A DNA stretch of 36,624 bases from Bradyrhizobium pachyrhizi (GTDB lineage: Bacteria; Pseudomonadota; Alphaproteobacteria; Rhizobiales; Xanthobacteraceae): positions 143,038-179,661 of the forward strand of contig NZ_LFIQ01000057.1 in the NCBI RefSeq assembly GCF_001189245.1. Reading direction: 5' to 3'. Both the position numbers and the translations under genes were made by a program. The notes beneath the pieces are model-generated. The model was given only the letters and a program-made list of their open reading frames with translations. It was not told the DNA's origin and made no database searches. This document shows positions 22,877 through 31,305 of the stretch, in pieces (positions within the stretch are counted from its first letter, which is position 1; every line of letters starts with the position of its first letter).

Positions 22877-24022
22877 TCAGATCGACGCGCCGCTGTTGCC
22901 GAGCGTTGCGCGCAAGCCGGCCCGCTCGGGCGGCCTGCGCCAGAACCCGACGATCGAGATCCGCGACAGCACCGCCGCCTCGAGGCTCTCGACCCGGGTT
23001 CGGAGCCGAAGCGCGCGTTTCTCGACGAGATGCCAGGATGCGACGGCGACGCCGAAGGCGAGCGGCAGGCTGATCAGGAGGTTCAGATACCAGTGCTGAA
23101 CCGGCGGGCCGAAGGTGGCGACGCATTGCTGGATGACGAAGCCGTAGAGATATAACCCGTAGGAGTAATCGCCTGACGAGACAATCCAGCTCCGCCGCGG
23201 GTTCATCAAGCCGAGATAGCAGGCGACATAGGCGGCCGGCACGGGAGCCAGCGCGTCGCCGCGTCCGGTCGCCATGCCGGCGGCGCACAGCACCAGCGCC
23301 AGCAGGCACACAGTGCGGTTGAACGGCACCCTGTCGCGCCAGAGGTAGAAGCCGACGCCGGCAAGGAAGCAGAACACCAGAAGGTGCGGGCGAAGCTGGA
23401 TCGGTACCTCGTCCCAGCGCCAGATGTCGTAGGCGATGAGCCCGATCTGGGCGATCACCATGAAGCCCAGGAACGCCACCCGGTTGAAGCAAATCGTGAG
23501 CACGGCGAGCAGCGCCAGGATGACGTAGCACCACAGCTCATACGGCACGGTCCAGAGCTGGGCGTTCACCAGATCCGGCAGCGGATTGTGCAGGAACACG
23601 CCCGGCAGCTCGTAATGGATGTCGCCGACGATATTGAGAAAATAGGCGTGGAATTTCGGATCGGCGACATATTGCGCCAACGGCAGCTCGGTGAAGACCG
23701 AGCCGACGATGATTGCCGATAGCGTGGTTTCGACCGCGAGCGCCGGCCCGATCCGCAGCACGCGCAGGCCGAGGAAGGAAATCAGGCTCTTGCACCGGAG
23801 CAGGCTTGCGGTCACCAAAAAGCCGCTCAGGGCAAAGAACAGCGCAAGGATCATCGCGACGCCGATGCGCAGCGTGCTCTGGATTTCCAGCGCGCGGCCG
23901 AGCCCGAGCGTCACGTTCGTGCTGTGCAGGCCAATGATCGACGCCGCCAGCGCGATCCGCATGTAGTCGAAACCCGCGGGCCGATTGCGCGAAAGCGCCA
24001 GCTGATCGGCCAGGCTGGGCAT
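22877..24022 (-). CDS. acyltransferase 3 family membrane protein
   Basis: 381-aa inner-membrane acyltransferase (OafA/NodX/YrhL family) with about ten hydrophobic segments. The conserved early motif is FDYMRIALAASIIGLHSTNV, where His33 is the usual catalytic residue (counting from the ATG at 24022). The ALFFALSGFLVTASLLR and LISFLGLRVLRIGPAL segments are typical, as is the SSGDYSYGLYLYGFVIQQ motif near the end. ATG 24022 has GGGAG 8 nt upstream; ATG 24046 lacks one. These enzymes O-acylate sugars of LPS, exopolysaccharide or Nod factors; the acceptor cannot be told. It lies between glcEF and glcD. Confidence 0.9.
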   Translation of the reverse strand: MPSLADQLALSRNRPAGFDYMRIALAASIIGLHSTNVTLGLGRALEIQSTLRIGVAMILALFFALSGFLVTASLLRCKSLISFLGLRVLRIGPALAVETTLSAIIVGSVFTELPLAQYVADPKFHAYFLNIVGDIHYELPGVFLHNPLPDLVNAQLWTVPYELWCYVILALLAVLTICFNRVAFLGFMVIAQIGLIAYDIWRWDEVPIQLRPHLLVFCFLAGVGFYLWRDRVPFNRTVCLLALVLCAAGMATGRGDALAPVPAAYVACYLGLMNPRRSWIVSSGDYSYGLYLYGFVIQQCVATFGPPVQHWYLNLLISLPLAFGVAVASWHLVEKRALRLRTRVESLEAAVLSRISIVGFWRRPPERAGLRATLGNSGASI

Positions 24023-24046
24023 CGATGTGCTCCCGAAGACATGCAT

Positions 24047-24347
24047 CTGCGGAAAATACCGAGCAACAGTCTAAGGCCGTGTAAATGGGTCCACGCTGTA
24101 ATTGCAGCGACGCGCGACGGCGGCCACCGCGCAACGATCGGTTAAGGTTATCGGCCGGCTAGGGCGATGCGTCGAATTGTATCGACTGGTCCTCGCGCGT
24201 TGGTGGCCCTGGGCGCACGCTCACGTATGTTGGCCTGGCCTCGGGGCCGATAGCTGGCGTGGCTCCTGATGCCCTAGAAGCAGACTTGGTATCGTCATTC
24301 GGCAACCGTTGCTTTGATCCCGGCTCCGCCAGGAGGAAACCACCACG
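24047..24347. other. intergenic region without a gene
   Basis: 301 bp between the divergent acyltransferase and small secreted protein genes. I see no gene, strong promoter or palindrome. Its reading frames lack Shine-Dalgarno sequences and protein character. Confidence 0.45.
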
Positions 24348-24761
24348 ATGCACATCAAACTGACAGCCATCGCGCTGCTCGCCGTGATCGCGCCGGGACA
24401 GGCGGGTGCCGCCATGCTCAGCGACGCCGAGGCGTCGTTCCTCGACCAGCTCGCTACCGCAGCCGCGGTGCTCGAACAACGATGCACCGGCTTTGAGGCC
24501 AATGGTGCCGGCGGCGTTCAAACGGGCGCCAGACTTCTCGGCAGCCCCGACGCCGCGATGGCGATGATCAATGCGTTCGACGCGGCCATCAAGGCTCACG
24601 ACGGCAATGACTACGATCCGCGCAAATTCCGCCTCGAGGTGTCCGAAGCGGCCGGCAAGACCTTCAAGCGCGTCCGCGAGGCGTTGATCACAGACCCGGA
24701 AGGGGCCTGCGCCGCCTATGGCGATAGCGGCGCGGCGTCGGGGCTGCTCAGACGGTACTAG
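24348..24761 (+). CDS. small exported protein, function unknown
   Basis: Predicted 137-aa protein with a signal peptide (MHIKLTAIALLAVIAPGQAGA, cleaved about residue 22). The mature 115 residues are mostly helical (SDAEASFLDQLATAAAVLEQRC...DAAMAMINAFDAAIKAHDGNDYDPRKF...SEAAGKTFKRVREALITDPEGACAAYG). Its two mature Cys (about 46 and 125) may pair in the periplasm. AGGAGG lies 11 nt before ATG 24348. It ends convergently on glcD, and the two stop codons share the bases CTAG at 24758-24761. Helical secreted proteins of this type are seen in rhizobia, without known function as far as I know. Confidence 0.75.
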   Translation: MHIKLTAIALLAVIAPGQAGAAMLSDAEASFLDQLATAAAVLEQRCTGFEANGAGGVQTGARLLGSPDAAMAMINAFDAAIKAHDGNDYDPRKFRLEVSEAAGKTFKRVREALITDPEGACAAYGDSGAASGLLRRY

Positions 24762-26251
24762 AACCGCGGGATATCCGGGAACGCCAGCTTGCCGGCGTGG
24801 ACATGCACGCGGCCGAGCTCGGCGCAGCGGTGCAGGGTCGGAAACACCTTGCCGGGGTTGAGCAGGCCCTCGGCATCGAAGGCGCATTTCAGCCGCTGCT
24901 GCTGGTTGAGGTCGATCTCGGTGAACATGTCCGGCATCAGGTCGCGCTTCTCGATGCCGACGCCGTGCTCGCCGGTGAGCACGCCGCCGAGCTCGACGCA
25001 GCAGCGCAGGATGTCGGCGCCGAACGCCTCCGCCTTCTCGATCTCGCCCGGCTTGTTGGCATCGTAGAGGATCAAGGGGTGCAGATTGCCGTCGCCGGCG
25101 TGGAACACGTTGGCGACGCCGAGGCCGTATTTCTCCGAGAGGTCGCGGATCCGCGCCAGGGCCTTCGGCAAGGCGCCGCGCGGGATGGTGCCGTCCATGC
25201 AAAGATAGTCCGGTGAGATCCGCCCGACCGCGGGGAACGCCGCCTTGCGGCCGGCCCAGAACAGATTGCGCTCGGCCTCCGAGGTCGAGATCTGGCAGGA
25301 GGTCGAGCCGCAGCCTTGCGCGATCGCCTCGACCCGCTTGATCAGCTCGTCGACCTCGACCTGGGGGCCGTCGAACTCGATGATCAACAGCGCCTCGACG
25401 TCCAGCGGATAACCGGCGTGAACGAACGCCTCCGCGGCGTGGATCGCGGGCTTGTCCATCATCTCCATACCGCCCGGGATGATGCCGGCGCCGATGATCC
25501 GGGCGACGCATTCGCCGGCCGCCTCGACCTCGGCGAAGCCGACCATCAGCGCACGCGCCGTCTCCGGCTTCTGCAGGATGCGCACCGTGATCTCGGTGAT
25601 GACGCCGAGCAGCCCTTCCGAGCCGGTGATGATTCCCATCAAATCATAGCCGGCATTCTCGGCCGACTTGCCGCCGATGCGCAGGATCTCGCCACTCATC
25701 AGCACGATCTCGCAGCCGAGCACGTTGTTGGTGGTCATGCCGTATTTGAGGCAGTGCACGCCGCCGGAATTTTCCGCGACATTGCCGCCGATCGAGCAGG
25801 CGATCTGCGACGACGGATCGGGCGCGTAGTAGAAGCCGGCATGGGCGACCGCCTGGCTGATCGCGAGGTTGGTGACGCCGGGCTCGGTGACCACGACGCG
25901 GTTGTCGAAGTCGATCTCGCGAATCCGCTTGAACTTGCCTAGCCCGAGCAGCACGCCGTCGGCAAGCGGCAGCGCGCCGCCGGACAGCGAGGTGCCGGAG
26001 CCGCGCGGCACCACCTTGATGCCCTGGCCCTGGCAATATTTGAGGACCTTCGACACCTGCTCGGTGGTATCGGGCAGCACCACGACCATCGGCGGCTGCC
26101 GATAGGCGGTCAGGCCGTCGGATTCATAGGCCAGCATCTCAGCGGCACTGTCGATCACGCCCTCACCAGGGACGATCGCGCGCAAGGCGGCCACGATTTC
26201 GGCGCGGCGAGCGAGGACGGCCTGGTCGGCCGCCGGCATCATGATGGACAT
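24758..26251 (-). CDS. glcD: glycolate oxidase catalytic subunit GlcD
   Basis: 497-aa FAD-linked oxidase, close to the 499 aa of E. coli GlcD. It oxidises glycolate (and often D-lactate) to glyoxylate. The FAD/PCMH domain includes VVVLPDTTEQVSKVLKYCQ (about 54-72), VPRGSGTSLSGGALPLADGVLLGLGKF (about 80-106) and CSIGGNVAENSGGVHCLKYGMT (about 149-170). The C-terminal FAD-oxidase domain has VFHAGDGNLHPLILYDANKPGE and the near-terminal GEHGVGIEKRDLM. ATG 26251 is preceded by GAGGGA about 7 nt upstream. It is split from glcEF by four genes and diverges from the cytochrome c gene. Confidence 0.96.
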   Translation of the reverse strand: MSIMMPAADQAVLARRAEIVAALRAIVPGEGVIDSAAEMLAYESDGLTAYRQPPMVVVLPDTTEQVSKVLKYCQGQGIKVVPRGSGTSLSGGALPLADGVLLGLGKFKRIREIDFDNRVVVTEPGVTNLAISQAVAHAGFYYAPDPSSQIACSIGGNVAENSGGVHCLKYGMTTNNVLGCEIVLMSGEILRIGGKSAENAGYDLMGIITGSEGLLGVITEITVRILQKPETARALMVGFAEVEAAGECVARIIGAGIIPGGMEMMDKPAIHAAEAFVHAGYPLDVEALLIIEFDGPQVEVDELIKRVEAIAQGCGSTSCQISTSEAERNLFWAGRKAAFPAVGRISPDYLCMDGTIPRGALPKALARIRDLSEKYGLGVANVFHAGDGNLHPLILYDANKPGEIEKAEAFGADILRCCVELGGVLTGEHGVGIEKRDLMPDMFTEIDLNQQQRLKCAFDAEGLLNPGKVFPTLHRCAELGRVHVHAGKLAFPDIPRF

Positions 26252-26486
26252 CGTTGTTCCCTCGGTGGGCTTTTTGCCCTTCGCCGATTTGTTACGACAA
26301 ATCAATCACGTCTGCACCTGTTTCAGTGAACCGGCCGAAGGTCGGATTGCCCCACCCCGTAATGGCGAGTTCTCTCTCGGACAAGCGGGCGGCCGCGAAA
26401 CCTGTCAAAGTTTCGTGGCTTGTCCTGTCCAAGCCGGACATGCCACAAACGATCACTACCTCCCGGGACGAAACGAAGAGAACCCC

Positions 26487-26882
26487 ATGAACCTAAAGAC
26501 CTTGAGCGCGCTGGCGGTCGTCACATCGCTGGCTTCCGCATCCTCCGCGCTGGCGCAGGATGCCGCCGCCGGCAAGACCTCGTTCAATAAATGCCTCGCC
26601 TGCCACGCAATCGGCGAAGGCGCCAAGAACAAGGTCGGCCCCGAGCTCAACGGCCTCGACGGCCGCCATTCCGGCTCCGCGCCGGACTACAATTATTCCG
26701 ATGCCAACAAGAATTCCGGCATCACCTGGAACAAGGCCACCTTCCTCGAATACATCAAGGATCCGAAGGCCAAGATCCCCGGGACCAAGATGGCCTTCGC
26801 CGGGATCAAGAACGAGAACGAAGCCAACAATCTCTGGGCCTACGTCTCGTCGTTCGACAAGGACGGCAAGCAGAAGCAGTAA
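26487..26882 (+). CDS. soluble class I cytochrome c (c2/c550 type)
   Basis: 131-aa periplasmic electron carrier. The signal peptide MNLKTLSALAVVTSLASASSALA is cleaved at residue 23, giving a mature QDAAAGKTSFNKC... start. Haem c is bound by Cys36, Cys39 and His40 (CLACH), with Met102 (GTKMAFAG) as the sixth ligand. The SDANKNSGITWNKATFLEYIKDPKAKIPGTKM segment is typical of class I alphaproteobacterial c2/c550. Gene GAAGAG lies upstream of ATG 26487. It carries electrons between membrane oxidoreductases and oxidases or photosynthetic centres, consistent with the neighbouring glcD and poxB. It resembles CycA, but I do not assign the symbol. Confidence 0.93.
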   Translation: MNLKTLSALAVVTSLASASSALAQDAAAGKTSFNKCLACHAIGEGAKNKVGPELNGLDGRHSGSAPDYNYSDANKNSGITWNKATFLEYIKDPKAKIPGTKMAFAGIKNENEANNLWAYVSSFDKDGKQKQ

Positions 26883-26934
26883 TCGGCGGTATCGGACGTC
26901 GTCCGTCCTGCGCGCAAGCCAGGGCGGACGCCAG

Positions 26935-26980
26935 AAGGGGATGGCCTTTCTTCGAATGCCATCCCCTTCGGGCTCTTTGA
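26935..26980 (+). terminator. probable terminator of the cytochrome c gene
   Basis: AAGGGGATGGC (26935-26945), 12-nt loop, GCCATCCCCTT (26958-26968), followed by CGGGCTCTTTG. The 11-bp stem is perfect; the T run is short and displaced, so this is a moderate call. Confidence 0.7.
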
Positions 26981-26985
26981 TTTAA

Positions 26986-27057
26986 GCATGATCTCCGCGC
27001 AAACGCGTTCCGCGTTTGTCGCGAAGGAAAACCGCTACGCACTTTTCCGGATCATGC
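26986..27057. repeat. interspersed inverted-repeat element (GCATGAT...ATCATGC)
   Basis: The element is bounded by GCATGAT (26986-26992) and ATCATGC (27051-27057) and contains CCGCGCAAACGCGTTCCGCGTTTG and GGAAAACCGCTACGCACTTTTCCGG. The sequence type GGAAAACCGC-cg-CACTTTTCCGGATCATGC is one I recall as a dispersed repeat in Bradyrhizobium. It lies between the convergent cytochrome c and poxB genes. Confidence 0.72.
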
Positions 27058-27069
27058 CCGCCACCGCGA

Positions 27070-28806
27070 TCAGCGCGGCAACAGATTGGTCTTGGCGAGA
27101 TCGACCACCTCGTCGCCGCGGCCGCTCATCACCGCGCGCAGCACCCACAGGCTGAATCCCTTCACCTGCTCCAGCGTAATGGTCGGCGGCATCGACAGCT
27201 CCTGCGTCGCGGTCACGACGTCGAGCACCGCCGGGCCGTCATGCGCGAGCACGTCGCGGATCGCGCCCTCGAGCTCGCCGGGATCCTCCACCCTGACGCC
27301 GTGAATGCCCATGGCGCGGGCCATCGCCGCGAAATCCGGATTCTTCAGATCGACCCCGGTCTCGATGAAGCCGGCGGCCTTCATCTCCAGCGCGACGAAG
27401 CCGAGCACGCTGTTGTTGAAGATCACGACTTTCGCCGGCAGCTTGGCCTGCGTCAGCGTGATCAAATCGCCCATCAGCATGGCAAAGCCGCCGTCGCCGG
27501 ACATCGACACCACCTGCCGGCCGGGTTGCGCCGCCTGCGCCCCGATCGCATGCGCCATTGCATTGGCCATCGAGCCGTGCACCCAGGAGCCAACCAGACG
27601 GCGGCGGCCGTTCATTTTCAGATAACGCGCGGCCCAGATCGTCGGCGTGCCGACATCGGCGGTGAACACCGCGTCGTCGCTCGCCTGCTCGCTGAGCAGA
27701 CGGGCCAGATATTGCGGATGGATCGGCTTCTGGCCCGGCTTGCCGCGAGCGAGATCGTCGAGCCCGGCGCGGGCGTCCTTGTAATGCGCGAGGCTGGCAT
27801 CGAGATGCTTGCGGTCGGTCTTCACATGGAGCTTCGGCAGCAGCGCGGCGATGGTCTCGCCGACGTCGCCGACGATGCCGAGATCGAGCTTGCAGCGGCG
27901 GCCGAGATTTTCGGGGCGGATATCTACCTGCGCGATGTTGATGCCGGTCGGGAAGAACTGCTTGTAGGGAAAATCGGTGCCCAGCATCAGCAGCACGTCG
28001 CAGCCATGCATGGCGGCATAGCCGGACGAGAAGCCGATGAAGCCGGTCATGCCGACGTCGTAGGGGTTGTCGTATTCGACATATTCCTTGCCGCCGAGTG
28101 CGTGCACGATCGGGCTCTTCAGCGTCTCGGCAAGCTTGGTCAAGCCGTCATGCGCGCCGGCGCAGCCGCGGCCGCAGAACAGCGTGACGCGCCGCGCGCC
28201 ATTGAGTAGCGCCGCCAGCGCATTCAACTCGTTATCGGCCGGACGCACGACCGGCGCCGGCGGCAGCAGGCCGGCATTCGGCGCGATATCGCGCTTCGGC
28301 GCCGTCCGCATCGCGACGTCGCCCGGCAGCACCAATACGGCGACGCCGCGCTTGCCGACCGCGGCGCGGATCGCGTTCTCCAGCATGTAGGGCAGCTGCG
28401 CCGGATCCGACACCAGTTCGCAATAATGGCTGCATTCGCGGAACAGGTCCTGCGGATGGGTTTCCTGAAAATAGCCGCCGCCGATCTCGGCCGACGGGAT
28501 CTGCGCCGCCAGCGCCAGCACCGGCGTGCGGCTGCGATGCGCATCGAACAGGCCGTTGATGAGGTGGAGGTTGCCGGGACCGCAGGAGCCCGCGCACACC
28601 GCGAGCGCTCCCGTGATCTGGGATTCGGCGGCGGCGGCGAACGCGGCCACCTCCTCGTGACGCACATGCAGCCAATCGATCGTGCCGCGCTTGCGCAACG
28701 CCTCGGTCAGGCCGTTGAGGCTGTCGCCGACGACACCGTAGATGCGTTTGACGCCGGCCTGGGCAAGGGTTTCAGCGATGAGGTCGGCAATGTTGTCGAT
28801 CCGCAT
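27070..28806 (-). CDS. poxB: pyruvate:quinone oxidoreductase (PoxB-like, ThDP/FAD)
   Basis: 578-aa ThDP-dependent enzyme, near the 572 aa of E. coli PoxB, which decarboxylates pyruvate to acetate and CO2 and reduces quinone. The catalytic Glu51 lies in [16 protein letters not shown]. ThDP/Mg binding is seen in [30 protein letters not shown], with the Asp of GDG near 438. The early [37 protein letters not shown] and the Rossmann-like middle domain are typical. The C-terminus ([12 protein letters not shown]) is the lipid-binding region of PoxB. AAGGA lies 10 nt before ATG 28806. A related acetolactate synthase is less likely given length and motifs. Confidence 0.9.
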   Translation of the reverse strand: MRIDNIADLIAETLAQAGVKRIYGVVGDSLNGLTEALRKRGTIDWLHVRHEEVAAFAAAAESQITGALAVCAGSCGPGNLHLINGLFDAHRSRTPVLALAAQIPSAEIGGGYFQETHPQDLFRECSHYCELVSDPAQLPYMLENAIRAAVGKRGVAVLVLPGDVAMRTAPKRDIAPNAGLLPPAPVVRPADNELNALAALLNGARRVTLFCGRGCAGAHDGLTKLAETLKSPIVHALGGKEYVEYDNPYDVGMTGFIGFSSGYAAMHGCDVLLMLGTDFPYKQFFPTGINIAQVDIRPENLGRRCKLDLGIVGDVGETIAALLPKLHVKTDRKHLDASLAHYKDARAGLDDLARGKPGQKPIHPQYLARLLSEQASDDAVFTADVGTPTIWAARYLKMNGRRRLVGSWVHGSMANAMAHAIGAQAAQPGRQVVSMSGDGGFAMLMGDLITLTQAKLPAKVVIFNNSVLGFVALEMKAAGFIETGVDLKNPDFAAMARAMGIHGVRVEDPGELEGAIRDVLAHDGPAVLDVVTATQELSMPPTITLEQVKGFSLWVLRAVMSGRGDEVVDLAKTNLLPR

Positions 28807-28917
28807 GAGATGTGTCCTTTAATGCAATCCGAAACCGCGTGGTCCGCATGATGTTCGGCGCCACGCGGCGGCGCAAGCCTTGCCGGATCACATTCGCGCG
28901 GCGCAAACGCGCGGCAG

Positions 28918-29919
28918 CTATTGCGCCGTCACCACGTCCGGCACCATCAGGTCGGCCATCGTCTCGATCTCGGACGCCACGAGGTCGGGCACGACGTACT
29001 GCACCATGTGACCAGTGCCCGGCAGCACGATGAGCTTGGCGTTCGGTGCCGTGGCGGCGAGCGGCCGCGAGTGGATGCCGGTCGAGACCGTCTTGTCGAC
29101 GTCGTCCGAAATGATTGACAGCGGTGCCCTGATCTCGGCATAGCGCGGCGCCTGCTCGATGACGGCGGCCTTCAGCGTGACGAGGTCGCGCGCATTGGCG
29201 ATGAACTCGCGCGGGCGCAGCAGGAGCAATGACTCGCTGTCGCGGACGAAATCGGCCGGCACCGGCTGCGGCGCGAACACGCCGCGCGCAGCCGAACTGG
29301 CAATGAGGAGACCGAGCGGCAGCGTGATCGTATGCGCGAGCAACGGCCCGATCAGTGGTGTCGAGATCACATCATTGTAGCGTCCGGCGCCGCCGCGCCA
29401 CGGATAGGCGACGGGCGCGAGCAGCACGAGGCCGGCGACGCGGTCCGGATGATCCAGTGCAATGCGCAAAGCGAGCGCGCCGGCCCAGGAATGCGCCACG
29501 ACGATCGCCCGCTCGACGCCGAGCCTGGTCAGCGCCTCCACGATCATCCGGGCCTGGATCGCGGGTGTCGAATCCGCGACGCGCTCGCGCGTGCTCCAGC
29601 CGTGACCCGGCCGGTCGATCAGGATCACCCGGCGCGCTTCGGCAACGCGATCGCCGAGCGGCTGCATCGCGCGGAGATTGGAGCTTGCACCATGCAGCAT
29701 CACGACCGGCGGCCCGACCGCGTCGTGCGAGCCGAGTTCGACCACATGCAGCCGCGCCCCGGCCACGTCGATCATTCGCCCCCGAGGCGGGAAGGCGCGC
29801 TGGATCAGCAGGGTGCCGATTTGCGTCGCCAGCGCAAGGGCGAGCCCTGCGGCCGCCAGCGCAATGATTGCGGTCAACATCGAGGAGATCCGAAGGGTCT
29901 TAGGCACCTGATTGGGCAC
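28918..29919 (-). CDS. alpha/beta hydrolase with N-terminal membrane helix
   Basis: Up to 333-aa serine hydrolase. An N-terminal hydrophobic segment (about 15-39, LTAIIALAAAGLALALATQIGTLL) anchors or exports it. The oxyanion-hole motif is VVMLHGASSN (about 73-82), and the nucleophile Ser is in VVAHSWAGA (about 144). Candidate Asp and His are in ISDDVDKTV and LPGTGHMVQY. The nucleophile elbow has AHSWA rather than strict GxSxG, which is allowed in the family. Start uncertain: GTG 29919 opens the frame, and ATG 29880 lies before the hydrophobic segment without a clear Shine-Dalgarno. The substrate is unknown. Confidence 0.82.
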   Translation of the reverse strand: MPNQVPKTLRISSMLTAIIALAAAGLALALATQIGTLLIQRAFPPRGRMIDVAGARLHVVELGSHDAVGPPVVMLHGASSNLRAMQPLGDRVAEARRVILIDRPGHGWSTRERVADSTPAIQARMIVEALTRLGVERAIVVAHSWAGALALRIALDHPDRVAGLVLLAPVAYPWRGGAGRYNDVISTPLIGPLLAHTITLPLGLLIASSAARGVFAPQPVPADFVRDSESLLLLRPREFIANARDLVTLKAAVIEQAPRYAEIRAPLSIISDDVDKTVSTGIHSRPLAATAPNAKLIVLPGTGHMVQYVVPDLVASEIETMADLMVPDVVTAQ

Positions 29920-30239
29920 CTGACAATTACGACGAAGCCGAAATCAGGTTTCGCGCGGATGTGCCCCCTGCCCGGGCATGCTCTTGTATGGAAAGCCAAT
30001 TGTCGATTTTCCGGCTCGCGTCCCGGCGCGGAGTTGTCCACAATGCGCCCAGCCTGTGGATAGCGGGTTCATACCTGCGTCATTAGTTATTTCATAGATT
30101 GGCGGTGGCAATTTCGCCATCAGACGCGAGGCTTCATCGAAACCGGGACGCCCCTGGAACGCTTCCTGGTTTGTACACAGTATCCACAGGAACCGGCGTC
30201 CGCATGACGAGTTCAACGGGAAGTAATCGGAGGAGTACC
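29920..30239. other. 320-bp non-coding interval with DnaA-box-like sites
   Basis: Intergenic region upstream of the 58-aa gene and the divergent hydrolase. It contains TTGTCCACA (30034-30042), TGTGGATAG (30055-30063) and GTATCCACA (30180-30188), each one mismatch from a DnaA box. Otherwise I see nothing except the expected promoters. No oriC-associated genes are nearby. Confidence 0.5.
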
Positions 30240-30416
30240 ATGATTTCCGACCCTAGCGATGCGGCCATCGATCAGATCGTGGCGAGCTGCAATGGCGACC
30301 TGCGCGGCGCCCTGAAGGCACTGTTGCTGGTGAATGAGCACCTGGAGGCGGAGCTTCAGCAATTCTATGCTGCCGTAGCCCAGGACACCGCGTCCCGCGG
30401 CAAGTTCTTGCACTAG
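30240..30416 (+). CDS. 58-aa conserved-looking small protein, function unknown
   Basis: Predicted 58-aa soluble helical protein. The start is ATG 30240, with GGAGG 6 nt upstream; longer in-frame extensions have no such site. Its sequence is mostly alpha-helical: AAIDQIVASCNGDLRGALKALLLVNEHLEAELQQFYAAV, ending ASRGKFLH. The CNGDLRGALKALLLVNEHLE core resembles a small-protein family I recall in alphaproteobacteria (GD-RAALKALL-AN-LE pattern), whose function is unknown to me. It converges with the TPR gene, and its upstream region carries DnaA-box-like sites. Confidence 0.75.
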   Translation: MISDPSDAAIDQIVASCNGDLRGALKALLLVNEHLEAELQQFYAAVAQDTASRGKFLH

Positions 30417-30513
30417 CCTCCTGCGCCGGACCGTACCGCGAGCAAGCATCAGGCTCGCGCGCAACGTGCCCATTCGCGGCCATCGCCCCACGATCGCGAT
30501 CAATCGCACGCAA

Positions 30514-31182
30514 TCAGATATCGCGGCCTTCGACCTTTTCGGTCAGCTGCTTGACGATCTGCGGCACCTTCTCGAGGTAGGGATCGACAGCCAGCGCCTT
30601 GCGGAAGGCGTCGAGCGCACGCTTGTCGTCGCCCATGTCCTGCATGATCATGCCGACGCCCGCCAGCGCGCCGAAATGGCGGGGTTCACGGGTCAGCACC
30701 TGCTGCAGGTCTCCCAGCGAACGAACGTAATCGTTCTTCAAGTAGTAGATCGTCGCACGCCGGTTCCAGGCCTCGACATAGTCGGGGCGGAGCTTGATCA
30801 CCGCGTCCAACAGCTTCAGCGCGACATCGACATTCTGGGCGTCGATCGCCGCCTTGGCACGCACCATCAACAGCGCCGCGGTATCGCTCGGGGTTTGCAG
30901 CCACAGCGCCCAGATCCGCGCCTCGACATGGCGGGCACTGTCCTCGTCGGGCGCGGCCTTCAGCGCGCCGAACAGGAAATCCAGCCCGCGGGTCCGGTCG
31001 GCCGGCACCTTCGGCAGCTTGGTCGGAGCCTCAGGTAGTTTTTTCTGGGCCCTGGGCGGCGGGACCACCCGCGGATCGTCCTGCGCGACGGCTGCAACAG
31101 GCATGGCCAGAAGCGCGGCGATCAGGATCGCCAGCCAGCGGTTGGTGGATCCCAGGAACTTGAATCCGAGCTTTAATCCCAT
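30514..31182 (-). CDS. exported TPR-repeat protein
   Basis: Predicted 222-aa protein with a signal peptide (NRWLAILIAALLAMPVAAVAQ, cleaved near residue 34) and a Pro/Lys-rich linker (VVPPPRAQKKLPEAPTKLPKVP). TPR-like helical repeats fill about 68-205: DSARHVEARIWALWLQTPSDTAALLMVRAKAAIDAQNVDVALKLLDAVIKLRPDYVEAWNRRATIYYLKNDYVRSLGDLQQVLTREPRHFGALAGVGMIMQDMGDDKRALDAFRKALAVDP. Such proteins scaffold protein complexes in the periplasm. The ATG lacks a strong Shine-Dalgarno. It lies 120 bp downstream of rpmJ on the same strand, with a hairpin between, so it may be co-transcribed or separate. Confidence 0.85.
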   Translation of the reverse strand: MGLKLGFKFLGSTNRWLAILIAALLAMPVAAVAQDDPRVVPPPRAQKKLPEAPTKLPKVPADRTRGLDFLFGALKAAPDEDSARHVEARIWALWLQTPSDTAALLMVRAKAAIDAQNVDVALKLLDAVIKLRPDYVEAWNRRATIYYLKNDYVRSLGDLQQVLTREPRHFGALAGVGMIMQDMGDDKRALDAFRKALAVDPYLEKVPQIVKQLTEKVEGRDI

Positions 31183-31202
31183 AGCGGAAGTCTAGACGCA
31201 CA

Positions 31203-31229
31203 ACGCCGCACTGCAAAGCAGCGCGGCGT
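31203..31229 (-). terminator. hairpin between rpmJ and the TPR gene
   Basis: ACGCCGCACTGC (31203-31214), AAA loop, GCAGCGCGGCGT (31218-31229), with one A-C mismatch. It lies about 77 nt past the rpmJ stop. Without a U-tract it could be an attenuator or weak terminator that separates rpmJ from the TPR gene. Confidence 0.55.
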
Positions 31230-31305
31230 CAAAGACCTGTGAAGGAGTGATCGGAATCGGCCGGCGATCCGGGCGGGATCAGCCTTGTCGATCAGATTTG
31301 TCGGA

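Noticed and set aside
30034..30188. Chromosome origin suggested by the DnaA-like boxes
   Set aside because: Only three imperfect boxes, no AT-rich unwinding region and no origin-linked genes such as hemE, gidA, parA/parB or dnaA.
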